This document shows positions 1-6,903 of a stretch of 16,170 nt of DNA, in pieces. Numbering within the stretch: position 1 is the first letter of the stretch; every line of letters begins with the position of its first letter. Source of the stretch: CAZGSN01 sp964371655 (GTDB taxonomy: Bacteria; Desulfobacterota; Binatia; HRBIN30); NCBI GenBank assembly GCA_964371655.1, contig CAYJOD010000121.1:1-16170 (forward strand). The letters are read 5' to 3'. The notes under the pieces were generated by a model. It was given only the letters and a program-made list of their open reading frames with translations, was not told the DNA's origin and did not search any database. The translations under genes and the position numbers were made by a program.

Positions 1-164
1 TCAAGATCCAGATGAAACGAACCCTTGCCTCTACGTTCAGCGGCGATGAACTGAAGGATTCATATCGCCTGGGTGGCCGCGGCGTTTTGCGACTGGTGAC
101 CGCAGACGGTAACTTTGACTATGAGTTGGTACTCGACGTCACGGTGGAAGACATTCCTTTCTAG
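1..164 (+). CDS. C-terminal fragment of an unknown protein (5' end outside window)
   Basis: An open frame enters from the left edge (first full codon at 3) and ends at TAG 162-164. The last ~53 residues end in an alternating hydrophobic stretch (RLVTADGNFDYELVLDVTVE) that reads like beta strands. An ATG at 12 could be the true start of a 50-residue protein, but too little upstream sequence is present to judge a ribosome-binding site. A second frame is also open from the left edge and closes at TGA 47-49, so another gene could end there with a short overlap. No family is recognised. The gene is followed at 25 nt by a strong hairpin. Confidence 0.45.
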   Translation, partial: KIQMKRTLASTFSGDELKDSYRLGGRGVLRLVTADGNFDYELVLDVTVEDIPF

Positions 165-188
165 CGGAGATGGTCCACCGCGGAATCG

Positions 189-249
189 GCCCAACCAGCG
201 AATGCAGCCGCCGCGCAGGAAACCGCGCGGCTGATTCGTGGCGTTAACC
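189..249 (+). repeat. Imperfect hairpin resembling an integron attC site
   Basis: The core stem runs 199-238: CGAAT(g)CAGCCG(c)CGCG on the left pairs with CGCGCGGCTGATTCG on the right, giving 15 base pairs with two single-base bulges on the left arm. Outside it, AAC at 193-195 pairs with GTT at 243-245 across short unpaired spacers. The outer boxes are GCCCAAC (fits RYYYAAC) and GTTAACC (departs from GTTRRRY at one position). Paired AAC/GTT boxes, unpaired spacers and a single bulged base are attC hallmarks. No integrase and no second attC are seen, so it may instead be an ordinary intergenic hairpin or terminator stem without a T tract. Confidence 0.35.
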
Positions 250-330
250 TTGCCCGAGGCGACTCCTGGTTGCTGTACGCGAGACGAGAGCTCTGGTACG
301 GTGTACGCGGGCAAGGACACGGAGAGCGCG

Positions 331-555
331 ATGGACGACCTTCTCGATCGAATCACCATTAACCCCAACCAGTGCGGCGGTCGCCCGTGTATCCGCGGCA
401 TGCGAATTCGTGTCGTCGATGTGCTCGGCCTGTTAGCGGCTGGCCAAACCCGCGACGAGATCGTCGCCGATTATCCGTACCTTGAAGCCGAGGACATCGC
501 TGCCTGTCTCACCTATGCAGCCCGACGCTTGGACCATCCCACTCTCGCTGCCTAA
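331..555 (+). CDS. DUF433-family antitoxin
   Basis: This 74-residue protein starts at ATG 331, with GGAG at 321-324 as ribosome-binding site. The frame stays open back to 238, but the upstream residues do not look like this family. The body matches the DUF433 family (PF04255): an ITINPNQCGGRPCIRGMRI opening, a V(x)DVLGLLAAG helix, then QTRDEIVADYPYLEAEDIAACL, a small helix-turn-helix-like fold used by antitoxins that bind their promoter and partner toxin. Its stop codon TAA directly abuts the ATG of the DUF5615 gene, so the two are surely co-translated. The likely role is neutralising that toxin and repressing the operon. Confidence 0.85.
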   Translation: MDDLLDRITINPNQCGGRPCIRGMRIRVVDVLGLLAAGQTRDEIVADYPYLEAEDIAACLTYAARRLDHPTLAA

Positions 556-927
556 ATGCCCGGACCACCTACCCCGCTGCTCATCTGGGTGGACGCGCAG
601 CTGCCGCCGGTACTGTGTCGATGGATCGAGGATCGCGAGAGCATTCAAGCCGTTCACGTCTCGGAGATTGGCCTGCTCGCGGCGGAGGACACAGACATCT
701 TTGGGAAGGCACGTTCCGTCGGGGCCATTGTGATGACCAAGGATGAAGACTTTGTTCAGCTCCAAGAGCGGCGTGGAGTTCCTCCGCAACTCGTCTGGCT
801 CACGTGTGGCAATATCAACAACTCACAGCTCAAGCTGCTTCTTCTTTCGCGCTGGGAACGAGCCGTTGAGTTGCTGCGTGCTGGCGAGGCGCTGGTTGAG
901 ATCAACGCAGGGCGATCGAGTGGCTAA
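556..927 (+). CDS. DUF5615 PIN-like toxin, partner of the DUF433 antitoxin
   Basis: The protein has 123 residues and starts immediately after the antitoxin stop (TAAATG, no gap). The family is DUF5615 (PF18480), a PIN-like fold. Candidate metal-binding acidic residues are Asp13 in WVDAQLPP near the N-terminus and Asp63/Asp65 in the TKDEDF motif, the usual landmarks of this group; a PIN RNase activity is inferred from the fold, not seen. The C-terminus is a helix rich in Leu and Arg (NSQLKLLLLSRWERAVELL). No separate ribosome-binding site is obvious, consistent with translational coupling. Together with the upstream gene it forms a VapBC-like type II toxin-antitoxin module. Confidence 0.82.
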   Translation: MPGPPTPLLIWVDAQLPPVLCRWIEDRESIQAVHVSEIGLLAAEDTDIFGKARSVGAIVMTKDEDFVQLQERRGVPPQLVWLTCGNINNSQLKLLLLSRWERAVELLRAGEALVEINAGRSSG

Positions 928-1169
928 CTCAGCGGCTGCAGGCGACGGCTGCCTTCTCGGCGGCACGCCGCGGCGCCTGAGCCACGAGGTTCGGCTGGTT
1001 GGAATCGAGCACATGGCGGAGGTTATCCGCGTTCTTCTCACCGCAGAGGTACGCAGAGATGAGACACGCCTTGGAGTAGTTCCTCTCGCTGCGGCTGCAG
1101 GGTAGCTCCTGAGCCGACGTCCTTGATCGCCATGGCCACTGGCGATCCGCTTCCGCTGCAATCTCAGCT
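928..1169. other. Intergenic region between convergent genes
   Basis: No credible gene is present. GC-rich inverted segments occur at about 929-983 (CTCAG...CTGAG ends). A short stretch near 1037-1065 (ACCGCAGAGGTACGCAGAG) resembles a degenerate copy of a simple repeat common between genes in environmental genomes. No T-rich terminator tract was seen for either gene. Confidence 0.4.
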
Positions 1170-2105
1170 CTACGCCTCGGGCAGCTCGTGTGCCGGTACG
1201 AACCACACCGGCCACGGCACCCGGTGCAGAACCTCGACGGTGGAATCGCGCGAGAAGTGACGGCGAAAGAAGGTGTGGGCGTGCTCGCCTATCACCATGA
1301 ACGTCGGATCCAAGTGCTCGCCAAAAAGCGTGATCTCCTCGATCGGATCGCCGCAGCGCACGTAACATTCCACGGTGCTGGCCTGTGGCGCCATGTCGGT
1401 GGCTTGCGCCGGCGCGCTGTCTTGAACCTGGTTCGCCTCCAAGGGCGCCACCGCAACCAGATCGGGCGGGACAAAGCCGTACAGCTGTTGTCGCAAGCTG
1501 TCGAGGATGGTCGCGTTGGCGCCGCGCGCAGCGACGTGCAAGACGTGGACGCGCATGGGCAGCTGTCGCGCCAGATCAAACGCGTAGGCCATCGCATAGG
1601 CCCCGGTTTGGGTGAGGTCGGTTGCGACCAGGGCATCGATGTGCCCCGCACGCAGCGCAAAGCGAGTGGCATCGCTCCCATCGTTGAGGGTCAGTACCGG
1701 ACAGGGACTGCGTTCGACGACGTGCTCGGTCACGGAAGCATGCTCCGGCGTGCTCCAGCCGTGACTTCCCAAGATGATCAAGTCCGCGGGTAGCCTGCGC
1801 GCCAGCTCGATTAATGTCGCCGCCAGCGGCCCGGCGCTAAGACTCGCCTCGGCCTCAATGTCAGCCGGCAGCTCTGCCATGATCGCGCGCAGCCGCTCTT
1901 CCGCAAATGCGGATGCGCTCTGGTCGGCCTCGTGCGTCGCGTTCCATTCCGATTCGGGCGCGAATCCGGGGTTGGACGCGGCACGGTTGTGATGCAGGAC
2001 AAGCCGAGAACCGAAGCGGCGGCAAATCTCTACCCCCAGCGCCAGCTCCTTTCGCGACAGGTCTGAGAAGTCGATTGGGCACAGGACGGTTCGTAGCTGC
2101 AACAT
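1170..2105 (-). CDS. Tandem-domain universal stress protein (UspA family)
   Basis: The protein has 311 residues. The start at 2105 has an AGGAG sequence 11 nt upstream on the minus strand. Two Usp domains are visible: residues ~4-137, opening with VLCPIDFSDLS and closing with the nucleotide-loop region GSHG...SVTEHVVERSPCPVL, and residues ~150-305, opening with IDALVATDLTQTG and closing with VPWPVWFVPAH. In domain 1 the expected Gly before the Ser/Thr of GxxGx9G(S/T) is replaced by Ala and the spacing is one residue short, so ATP binding may be weak. Domain 2 lacks the motif. Tandem Usp proteins of about 300 residues are normal in this family and act in the cytoplasm during stress. It is divergent from the aldo/keto reductase gene. 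Confidence 0.9.
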   Translation of the reverse strand: MLQLRTVLCPIDFSDLSRKELALGVEICRRFGSRLVLHHNRAASNPGFAPESEWNATHEADQSASAFAEERLRAIMAELPADIEAEASLSAGPLAATLIELARRLPADLIILGSHGWSTPEHASVTEHVVERSPCPVLTLNDGSDATRFALRAGHIDALVATDLTQTGAYAMAYAFDLARQLPMRVHVLHVAARGANATILDSLRQQLYGFVPPDLVAVAPLEANQVQDSAPAQATDMAPQASTVECYVRCGDPIEEITLFGEHLDPTFMVIGEHAHTFFRRHFSRDSTVEVLHRVPWPVWFVPAHELPEA

Positions 2106-2164
2106 AAAGCCGTCTTCTCCTCATCAGCAATTTACCAGCTCCGGCGCTCGTCGCAAGGAAAGGC

Positions 2165-2319
2165 GGTAGTGGGTTCGTTTGATTGTCATTCCGAGCCGTC
2201 GCAATTTCCGCGGCGAGGAATCTTCCGGTGCCACGGTGGGCACGACATTCCGCTGCAGATCCCTCGCTTCGCTCGGGATGACATCGAGCGAAAGTATCAA
2301 ACAGACCCACCACGCGGCG
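2165..2319 (+). repeat. Intergenic palindromic repeat, copy 1 (direct repeat with 7561-7715)
   Basis: This 155-nt stretch matches 7561-7715 in the same orientation, including an identical run of about 44 bases. Its core (2184-2283) has terminal inverted repeats, TGTCATTCCGAGC and GCTCGGGATGACA (12 of 13 complementary), with nested inverted segments inside. The minus strand read in frame gives the CHPERSEGS and FLAAEIATARND strings found as spurious proteins in many genomes, marking it as a widespread non-coding hairpin repeat rather than a gene. Confidence 0.85.
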
Positions 2320-2349
2320 CACGCAGGTTGTCGCCGAACCTACCGACGA

Positions 2350-2423
2350 GGGCGTGCAGCCGCACGCCCCTACAAAGAGGCCGACGAACGCCGCATGGCG
2401 TAGGGGCGCGCGGCTGCGCGCCC
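2350..2423. repeat. Inverted pair of GTAG-type REP hairpins (BIME-like)
   Basis: The arms 2350-2373 and 2400-2423 are inverted copies with two differences, separated by 26 nt. Read outward from the loop, each arm is GTAG followed by a perfect 8-bp stem with a GGCT tetraloop: GGGCGCGC/GCGCGCCC on the right arm and GGGCGTGC/GCACGCCC on the left arm. The two differences between arms are a compensated base pair. This is the GTAG-plus-palindrome format of REP sequences mobilised in trans by RAYT (TnpA-REP) proteins. No RAYT gene is in the window. Confidence 0.75.
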
Positions 2424-2540
2424 TGCCAGTTTCGAGGTGACCTCGCCAGAGCGTGGATCGCTTCCTCCGCAAAGGAGGTGGTTGCGGTTTACGGCGATTC
2501 CCGAATAGACTGCCGGAATGACTGGATCGGAGGCCATGAA
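2424..2540. other. Leader of the aldo/keto reductase gene with small palindromes
   Basis: It contains a perfect palindrome CGAGGTGACCTCG (2433-2445) and a small hairpin CCTCC-GCAAA-GGAGG (2464-2478). Either could be an operator or RNA leader structure, but no regulator is assigned. A convincing -35/-10 promoter was not identified. Confidence 0.3.
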
Positions 2541-4112
2541 ATGACGTGCTTGTCGTGTGGCGGCACTTGCACCGCGCGCGTGGTGCGCGTGCATCGCAAC
2601 ATCGTGCTGGGTCTGTATGCGCTAGGGTTCGTGCTCTCCTGGGTATGGGGAGGCAGCTTGCTGCACGACCTCGCGGAAGGTTTGCAGCGCAGCCTTCTAC
2701 CTCTGTGGAAGGCGCTGGTTCCGGTGCTCGTCTTCGTACTGGCGACGGTCGCTGCGTTCGTGCGCCGGACCCAACCGGTTTGCGAGCGTTGCAACCTGGC
2801 GACTCCCTCGTGGCTGTGGTCCTCGCTGTCGGTGCAACAGTCATCCGCCGTGCTCGCCAACCCGACGCGTCGTGTCGTGCTGCGCACCCTCGGCGGCGTT
2901 GGCACGGGCGTGGCGGCGACGGCCGGCGGCTTTGCAACCGCGGTGGCGCGCAACCGCGGTTGGCTGCCCGTGGCCAACGATTTCTTTCTGACCAAGGTCG
3001 AGAAGACCGCCGCCAGTCCGCGTCCCGAGTGGCGCGCGGCGAAGATCGTCAGCTACCGGCGTCTCGGCCGCACCAACGTGAACGTGTCCGACATTTCCCT
3101 CGGCGGCGGCGGGATCAACGACGTGAGCGTCGCCCGTTACGCCCTGGAGAAGGGCATCAACTACTTCGATACCTCACCGGACTATTCCGACGCCGCCTCC
3201 GAGCGCGTGCTCGGCGAGGCGCTCAAGGGCCAGCGCGACAAGGTCTTTCTGGCCACCAAGTTCTGCCGACCCGACGGCCACCTGCACGACGACACTCCGG
3301 TGCCGGAGATCATGGAGGCGGTGGAGGCGAGCTTGAAGCGGTTACAGACCGATCATGTGGATTTGATCCATGTGCACTCGTGCGATCGCGTCGAGCGCTT
3401 GCTGGCGCCGAACATCCACGAAGCCTTCGACAGGCTCAAGGAGCAGGGCAAGGTTCGTTTTCTCGGCGTGAGCACGCACACGCCGAACCTCGAGGCGGTG
3501 GCCAACGCTGCGATCGACTCGAAGCGCTTCGACGTGATGATGCTGGCCTACCACCACAGCATGTGGCCAAACTTCACCCACATCTTGGAGAAGGCGCAAG
3601 CCAACGACGTCGGTGTCGTGGCGATGAAGACCTTGAAGGGTGCCAAGCACATCAATCTCGCCAGCTTCCGCGATGAGTCGGGGGTGTACTCGCAGGCGGC
3701 GTTCCGTTGGGTGCTTTCGAATCCTGCCGTCGGTTGCCTCGTAATTTCGATCGTCACGCAAGAACAAGTCGACGAGTATGTGTTCGCGTCGGGGACGGCG
3801 TTGAAGACTACCGACGTCGCTCTGCTCAGCCGTTACGATGAGCTGACCGCGGGTGACTATTGCGCGCCGCATTGCGGTGCCTGTATCGACAAGTGCCCGT
3901 TCGACGTACCGATCAACGACATCATGCGCCATCGTATGTACTTCAAGGACTACGGCTGGCAGAAGCACGGGATGCAGGCGTACGCCAAGCTCGAACAGCG
4001 CGCGTCGCAGTGCGTCGACTGCGCCGCACCGTGCGCCGGTAGCTGTCCGATCGGCGTGCCGATTCAGGACAAGATGCTCGACGCTCATCAGCTGCTGAGC
4101 TTCACGGCGTAG
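2541..4112 (+). CDS. Membrane-anchored aldo/keto reductase with C-terminal ferredoxin domain
   Basis: The protein has 523 residues. Start ATG 2541 is preceded by GGAGG at 2529-2533; the frame extends upstream but only through repeat DNA. Residues 1-108 hold a CxxCxxxC cluster (C3, C6, C10), two membrane segments (~20-37, ~58-74) and a second CxxC (C81, C84). TRRVVLR at 109-115 followed by a hydrophobic stretch is Tat-like. The aldo/keto reductase barrel runs ~150-430 with tetrad candidates D210, Y215, K240 and H279. Two ferredoxin-type Cys sets follow: C441/C445/C448/C452 and C491/C494/C498/C502, each ending CP. This implies a membrane-bound oxidoreductase linked to Fe-S electron transfer. 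The substrate is unknown. Whether the barrel sits inside the membrane or is Tat-exported cannot be settled from sequence. Confidence 0.88.
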   Translation: MTCLSCGGTCTARVVRVHRNIVLGLYALGFVLSWVWGGSLLHDLAEGLQRSLLPLWKALVPVLVFVLATVAAFVRRTQPVCERCNLATPSWLWSSLSVQQSSAVLANPTRRVVLRTLGGVGTGVAATAGGFATAVARNRGWLPVANDFFLTKVEKTAASPRPEWRAAKIVSYRRLGRTNVNVSDISLGGGGINDVSVARYALEKGINYFDTSPDYSDAASERVLGEALKGQRDKVFLATKFCRPDGHLHDDTPVPEIMEAVEASLKRLQTDHVDLIHVHSCDRVERLLAPNIHEAFDRLKEQGKVRFLGVSTHTPNLEAVANAAIDSKRFDVMMLAYHHSMWPNFTHILEKAQANDVGVVAMKTLKGAKHINLASFRDESGVYSQAAFRWVLSNPAVGCLVISIVTQEQVDEYVFASGTALKTTDVALLSRYDELTAGDYCAPHCGACIDKCPFDVPINDIMRHRMYFKDYGWQKHGMQAYAKLEQRASQCVDCAAPCAGSCPIGVPIQDKMLDAHQLLSFTA

Positions 4113-4240
4113 GCTGTGCACGGTCGTCCCGCACTCTCGGCGGTCATCGGCGTGCCGCGGCGGTTTGTAGGGCGGCTAGCGGACGGCCGGGCGAGGTAGC
4201 GGAGCCGGTAGCCGGGTGTCACCTCGGAGGATCAACGGCG
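4113..4240 (+). other. Short intergenic gap before the sensor kinase
   Basis: This 128-nt gap contains repeated GGTAGC/GGCTAGC motifs at about 4167-4216 (for example GGCTAGCGG and CCGGTAGCC, 8 of 9 complementary) that may fold. There is no T tract. GGAGG at 4226-4230 serves the next gene. Confidence 0.35.
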
Positions 4241-5488
4241 GTGTTGGAATCTTGGCCTTACTCGTCAACGTTGATCGCTGTGGCCGTTGGTGTCGCAGCC
4301 GGGGTCGCCCTGTCGTGGCTGTTGTTCTACCGCTCGGCTCGGCCACACGGCGACCGCGCTCGATTCAAGCGTGCCCTGGACCGAAGCGAAGAACGCTTCC
4401 GCATCGTTTCGGAGCTGGCGACGGACTATGCCTATTCGTTCCGCATCGAAGCCAACGGCGACGCGATCGGGGAGTGGGTCACCGACGCATTCCAGCGCAT
4501 CACCGGCTACAGCTTCGCCGAGGTGAAAGCGCGCGGGGGCGGGATTACCCTGGTACACCCCGATGATTTCCCCGTCGTCGTGCAACGCCTGCAGCGGCTG
4601 TTCAGCAACCAAGCGGACACCAGCGAGTACCGCATCATCGCCAAGGATGGAGCGATTCGCTGGGTGCGCGATCGCGGCCTGCCGGTTTGGGACGACGCGC
4701 AGCGGCGGGTGGTATGTGCGTACGGGGCGGTTCAGGACATCACCGAGCAGCGGCGGGCACAAGAGCAAGCGCAGTTGCGCCAACAGGAGCTCGCGCAGGT
4801 GTTGCGCGTGGCCACGGTCGGCGAGTTGTCCGCCGGACTGGCCCACGAAATCAACCAGCCGCTCGCTGCGATCGTCAGCTATGCCAAAGGGTGTGCACGG
4901 CGTCTGCGTTCCGGCGTGGTGTCGCCGGACGATCTCCTTCGCGTTGTCGAAGAGATCGCCGCACAGGCCGTGCGCGCCGACGAGATCGTACGCCGGCTGC
5001 GCGCGCTCGCTCGCAAAGACCGATCGCATCGCGAATCGATCGACGTCAATGCCTTGGTCAAGAACGTGGTGGAGTTGATGAAGCACGAGAGTCGCGCCCG
5101 CCGCATTGAAGTGGATTTGGATTTGACAGCGGATCTGCCGCATGTGACTGGGGATGGAGCCGATCTTGAACAGGTGATGCTGAACTTGGTTCGCAACGCA
5201 TTTGAGGCCATGAGTCGGTCCGAATCCAAGCACGCGCGCGTGATCATTCGAACCGGAGTCCAGGCACCGGAGTTGGTTGCAGTTCGTGTTTCGGACTCGG
5301 GCGAGGGCTTTGGAACCGTCGATCCCGACCGCGCTTTCGAGCCGTTCTTCACGACGAAGGCGAACGGTCTGGGTCTCGGTCTGTCGATCAGCCGCTCGAT
5401 CGTCGAAGCTCACGGCGGCCGCTTGTGGGCGGAGTCGCGGAACGGCGGGGGAGTCACAATGCATTTTACGCTACCGGTGAACGAATGA
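4241..5488 (+). CDS. PAS-domain sensor histidine kinase (FixL/NtrB-like)
   Basis: The protein has 415 residues with a GTG start at 4241, 10 nt after GGAGG. One membrane segment lies at ~8-30 with almost nothing outside. A PAS domain with PAC tail follows (~50-172; IRWVRDRGLPVW, VQDITEQRRAQEQ). The dimerisation/phosphoacceptor helix carries GLAHEINQPLAAI with His202. The ATP-binding domain shows NLVRNAFEAM (N box), DSGEGF (G1), FEPFFTTK (F) and GLGLGLSI (G2), so all catalytic boxes are intact. The PAS sequence shows no obvious haem ligand, so oxygen sensing as in FixL should not be assumed. The stop overlaps the start of the response regulator, so the two form a cognate pair with an unknown signal. 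Confidence 0.93.
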   Translation: MLESWPYSSTLIAVAVGVAAGVALSWLLFYRSARPHGDRARFKRALDRSEERFRIVSELATDYAYSFRIEANGDAIGEWVTDAFQRITGYSFAEVKARGGGITLVHPDDFPVVVQRLQRLFSNQADTSEYRIIAKDGAIRWVRDRGLPVWDDAQRRVVCAYGAVQDITEQRRAQEQAQLRQQELAQVLRVATVGELSAGLAHEINQPLAAIVSYAKGCARRLRSGVVSPDDLLRVVEEIAAQAVRADEIVRRLRALARKDRSHRESIDVNALVKNVVELMKHESRARRIEVDLDLTADLPHVTGDGADLEQVMLNLVRNAFEAMSRSESKHARVIIRTGVQAPELVAVRVSDSGEGFGTVDPDRAFEPFFTTKANGLGLGLSISRSIVEAHGGRLWAESRNGGGVTMHFTLPVNE

Positions 5489-6120
5489 TGGACACGAAAT
5501 CGACGCAACCGACGGTTTTCATCGTGGACGACGACCAGGCGATGCGCGACGCACTGGCCTGGCTGATTCAGTCTGTGCATCTGCAGGTGCAGACGTTCGC
5601 GTCGGCCGAGGCGTTTCTAGAATCCTACGATTCCGCTCTGCCCGGCTGCCTGGTGCTCGATGTACGCATGCCGGGGATGAGCGGCTTGAAGCTGCAGGAA
5701 GAGCTGGTGGCGCGCGGTAGGATGCTTCCGATCATCATGCTTACCGGCTACGCCGAAGTGCCGACCGCGGTGCGGGCTCTCAAACAGGGAGCCATCGACT
5801 TTCTCAATAAGCCGTTCAGCGACGCCTTACTGCTCGAGCGCATCTCCGAAGCCATCGAGATTGACGCGCAGCGACGTCAGGCCGAGCAGCAGCGGGCCGA
5901 TGTTCTGGCGCGTTATGAAACCCTGACACCGCGCGAGCGCGAGGTCATGCAGCTCGTTATTGCCGGGAAGGCGAATAAGGTCATCGCCGCGGATCTCGAT
6001 TTGAGCCCGCGAACCGTCGAGGTGCACCGCGCCAGTGTGATGCGCAAAATGGGTGCGGAGTCGGTCGCGGACCTCGTACGCAACGCTCTCCTTATGGAGA
6101 ACCGCTCGAGCGTGCGCTGA
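5485..6120 (+). CDS. FixJ/NarL-type response regulator (receiver plus LuxR HTH)
   Basis: The protein has 211 residues from ATG 5485, overlapping the kinase stop as ATGA; ATG 5488 directly after is an equally good start, with GGTGA at 5476-5480 spaced 4 or 7 nt. The receiver domain has acidic D16/D17, phosphoacceptor D59 in VLDVRMPGMSG, T87 and K109 in LNKPF. The linker helix is followed by a LuxR-type DNA-binding domain at ~145-205 (LTPREREVMQLVIAGKANKVIAA, then SPRTVEVHRASVMRKM). The layout and sequence are typical of FixJ/TtrR/StyR regulators phosphorylated by a PAS kinase. It is expected to activate nearby promoters, and a candidate site lies in the gap just downstream. Confidence 0.94.
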   Translation: MMDTKSTQPTVFIVDDDQAMRDALAWLIQSVHLQVQTFASAEAFLESYDSALPGCLVLDVRMPGMSGLKLQEELVARGRMLPIIMLTGYAEVPTAVRALKQGAIDFLNKPFSDALLLERISEAIEIDAQRRQAEQQRADVLARYETLTPREREVMQLVIAGKANKVIAADLDLSPRTVEVHRASVMRKMGAESVADLVRNALLMENRSSVR

Positions 6121-6152
6121 AATTGGCGCCCGCCACGGTCTCCTGACCCCGA

Positions 6153-6207
6153 CTACGTAGAAACCCTCAGAGGGTGCTCGGAAGTCCCCGAGTTGCTCCC
6201 TCAACTC
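6153..6207. promoter_or_regulatory. Cluster of palindromes between response regulator and downstream small gene
   Basis: Three symmetric motifs sit in 55 nt. They are CTACGTAG (6153-6160), ACCCTCAGAGGGT (6163-6175), and a hairpin GAGTTG-CTCCCT-CAACTC (6190-6207). CTACGTAG differs by one base from the GTACGTAG-type core I recall for FixJ sites. The position upstream of the 6249 gene suits a regulator site, but this is inference; the last hairpin could equally be an RNA structure. Confidence 0.4.
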
Positions 6208-6248
6208 CATCGGCGAATAGTACGCGTCGTGAGCTGAGGAGCGTTTGA

Positions 6249-6608
6249 ATGGATTTTTCCGAGATTGACCCTCGTTCTGAGACCTCGCTGCTCGATCCGG
6301 TCGCGTCGCTTGCGTTCGGGCTCTCGCACACCAGTGCCGCGCGCTTGCTGCCCGAGGTGGCGCTTATGGCCGCCGTCCTCGAAGACGCCCTTCGTTGCAT
6401 TCAGAAGAACCTGAATGCCAGACGGGGCCGGGCGCGGCGCGATTTCCTCGACGCCTGCCGTTGGGTGTTTCAGCCGGACCGCAGCTGGCCGTTCGCCTTT
6501 GAGAACGTCTGCGACACGTTGGGACTAAGCCCTGGCGCGGTCCGCCGTGTAGTTCGCGGTTTCTTGGATGGCGCCAACGTAGGCGTAGGTCAAAAGGCCG
6601 CCGCCTGA
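6249..6608 (+). CDS. Conserved-looking small protein of unknown function
   Basis: The protein has 119 residues from ATG 6249, with AGGAG at 6237-6241 and a 7-nt spacer, a near-ideal start. It is helical and soluble with no signal peptide. The C-terminal half has a basic run (NARRGRARRDFLDACRWVF), then SWPFAFENVCDTLGLSPGAVRR. The WPF-FENVC-LG--P---RR pattern recalls small uncharacterised proteins I have seen in GC-rich proteobacteria, in which a short HTH-like end follows a conserved Trp/Pro/Phe. DNA binding is possible but unproven. It lies 128 nt after the response regulator and may belong to its regulon. Confidence 0.65.
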   Translation: MDFSEIDPRSETSLLDPVASLAFGLSHTSAARLLPEVALMAAVLEDALRCIQKNLNARRGRARRDFLDACRWVFQPDRSWPFAFENVCDTLGLSPGAVRRVVRGFLDGANVGVGQKAAA

Positions 6609-6624
6609 GATCGGAGGATGCAGG

Positions 6625-6825
6625 ATGCAAGCGCACACGAAACGTGTCGTTAGCAAACGCCGAGTGGCGGGCCCAGCGGATGCCAAGAGCTCGCGATCTC
6701 ATTGCCGCGCTGCGATCTCCCCGGTTCCGCAGGCCGTCGGCCTTGGTGGACGGAAACCGGGGCAGGGGCTCTGCCTAGGCGAGGCCTGGGCACGCTTCGA
6801 AGCCGTCGGTTGGGACGAGGTCTGA
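6625..6825 (+). CDS. Hypothetical 66-residue protein
   Basis: ATG 6625 has GGAGG at 6613-6617 with a 7-nt spacer and follows the 6249 gene by only 16 nt, which supports translation. The N-terminal half is basic (HTKRVVSKRRVAGPADAK). The C-terminus ends in an acidic/aromatic tail (LGEAWARFEAVGWDEV). No family or motif is recognised. Its short length and unremarkable composition leave real doubt that it is a gene. Confidence 0.4.
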   Translation: MQAHTKRVVSKRRVAGPADAKSSRSHCRAAISPVPQAVGLGGRKPGQGLCLGEAWARFEAVGWDEV

Positions 6826-6903
6826 TCGAAAGATCCTCAATTGCTCCGGATTGTTCATGGGAGCAACTGACTGTCGCTCAGAGGCTGATGAGAGGAAGAT
6901 GAA

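Noticed and set aside
924..1000. Second attC after the toxin gene (GGCTAACTCAG ... CTGAG ... GTTCGGC)
   Set aside because: Outer boxes do not fit the consensus, spacers are very unequal and the stem is poor.
2169..2540. N-terminal extension of the aldo/keto reductase frame
   Set aside because: The extension is encoded by the repeat and REP hairpins; the start at 2541 has GGAGG at proper spacing and begins a sensible protein.
1861..2937. Long minus-strand open frame (358 codons) across the usp-reductase gap
   Set aside because: It crosses the palindromic repeat and runs antisense into two well-supported genes; its CHPERSEGS text is a known spurious translation of an intergenic repeat.
4167..4216. 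Additional GTAG-type REP
   Set aside because: GTAG is present but no perfect stem follows it, unlike the four clear REP arms.
4265..5464. 399-codon minus-strand open frame
   Set aside because: Antisense shadow of the histidine kinase, whose plus-strand motifs are complete.
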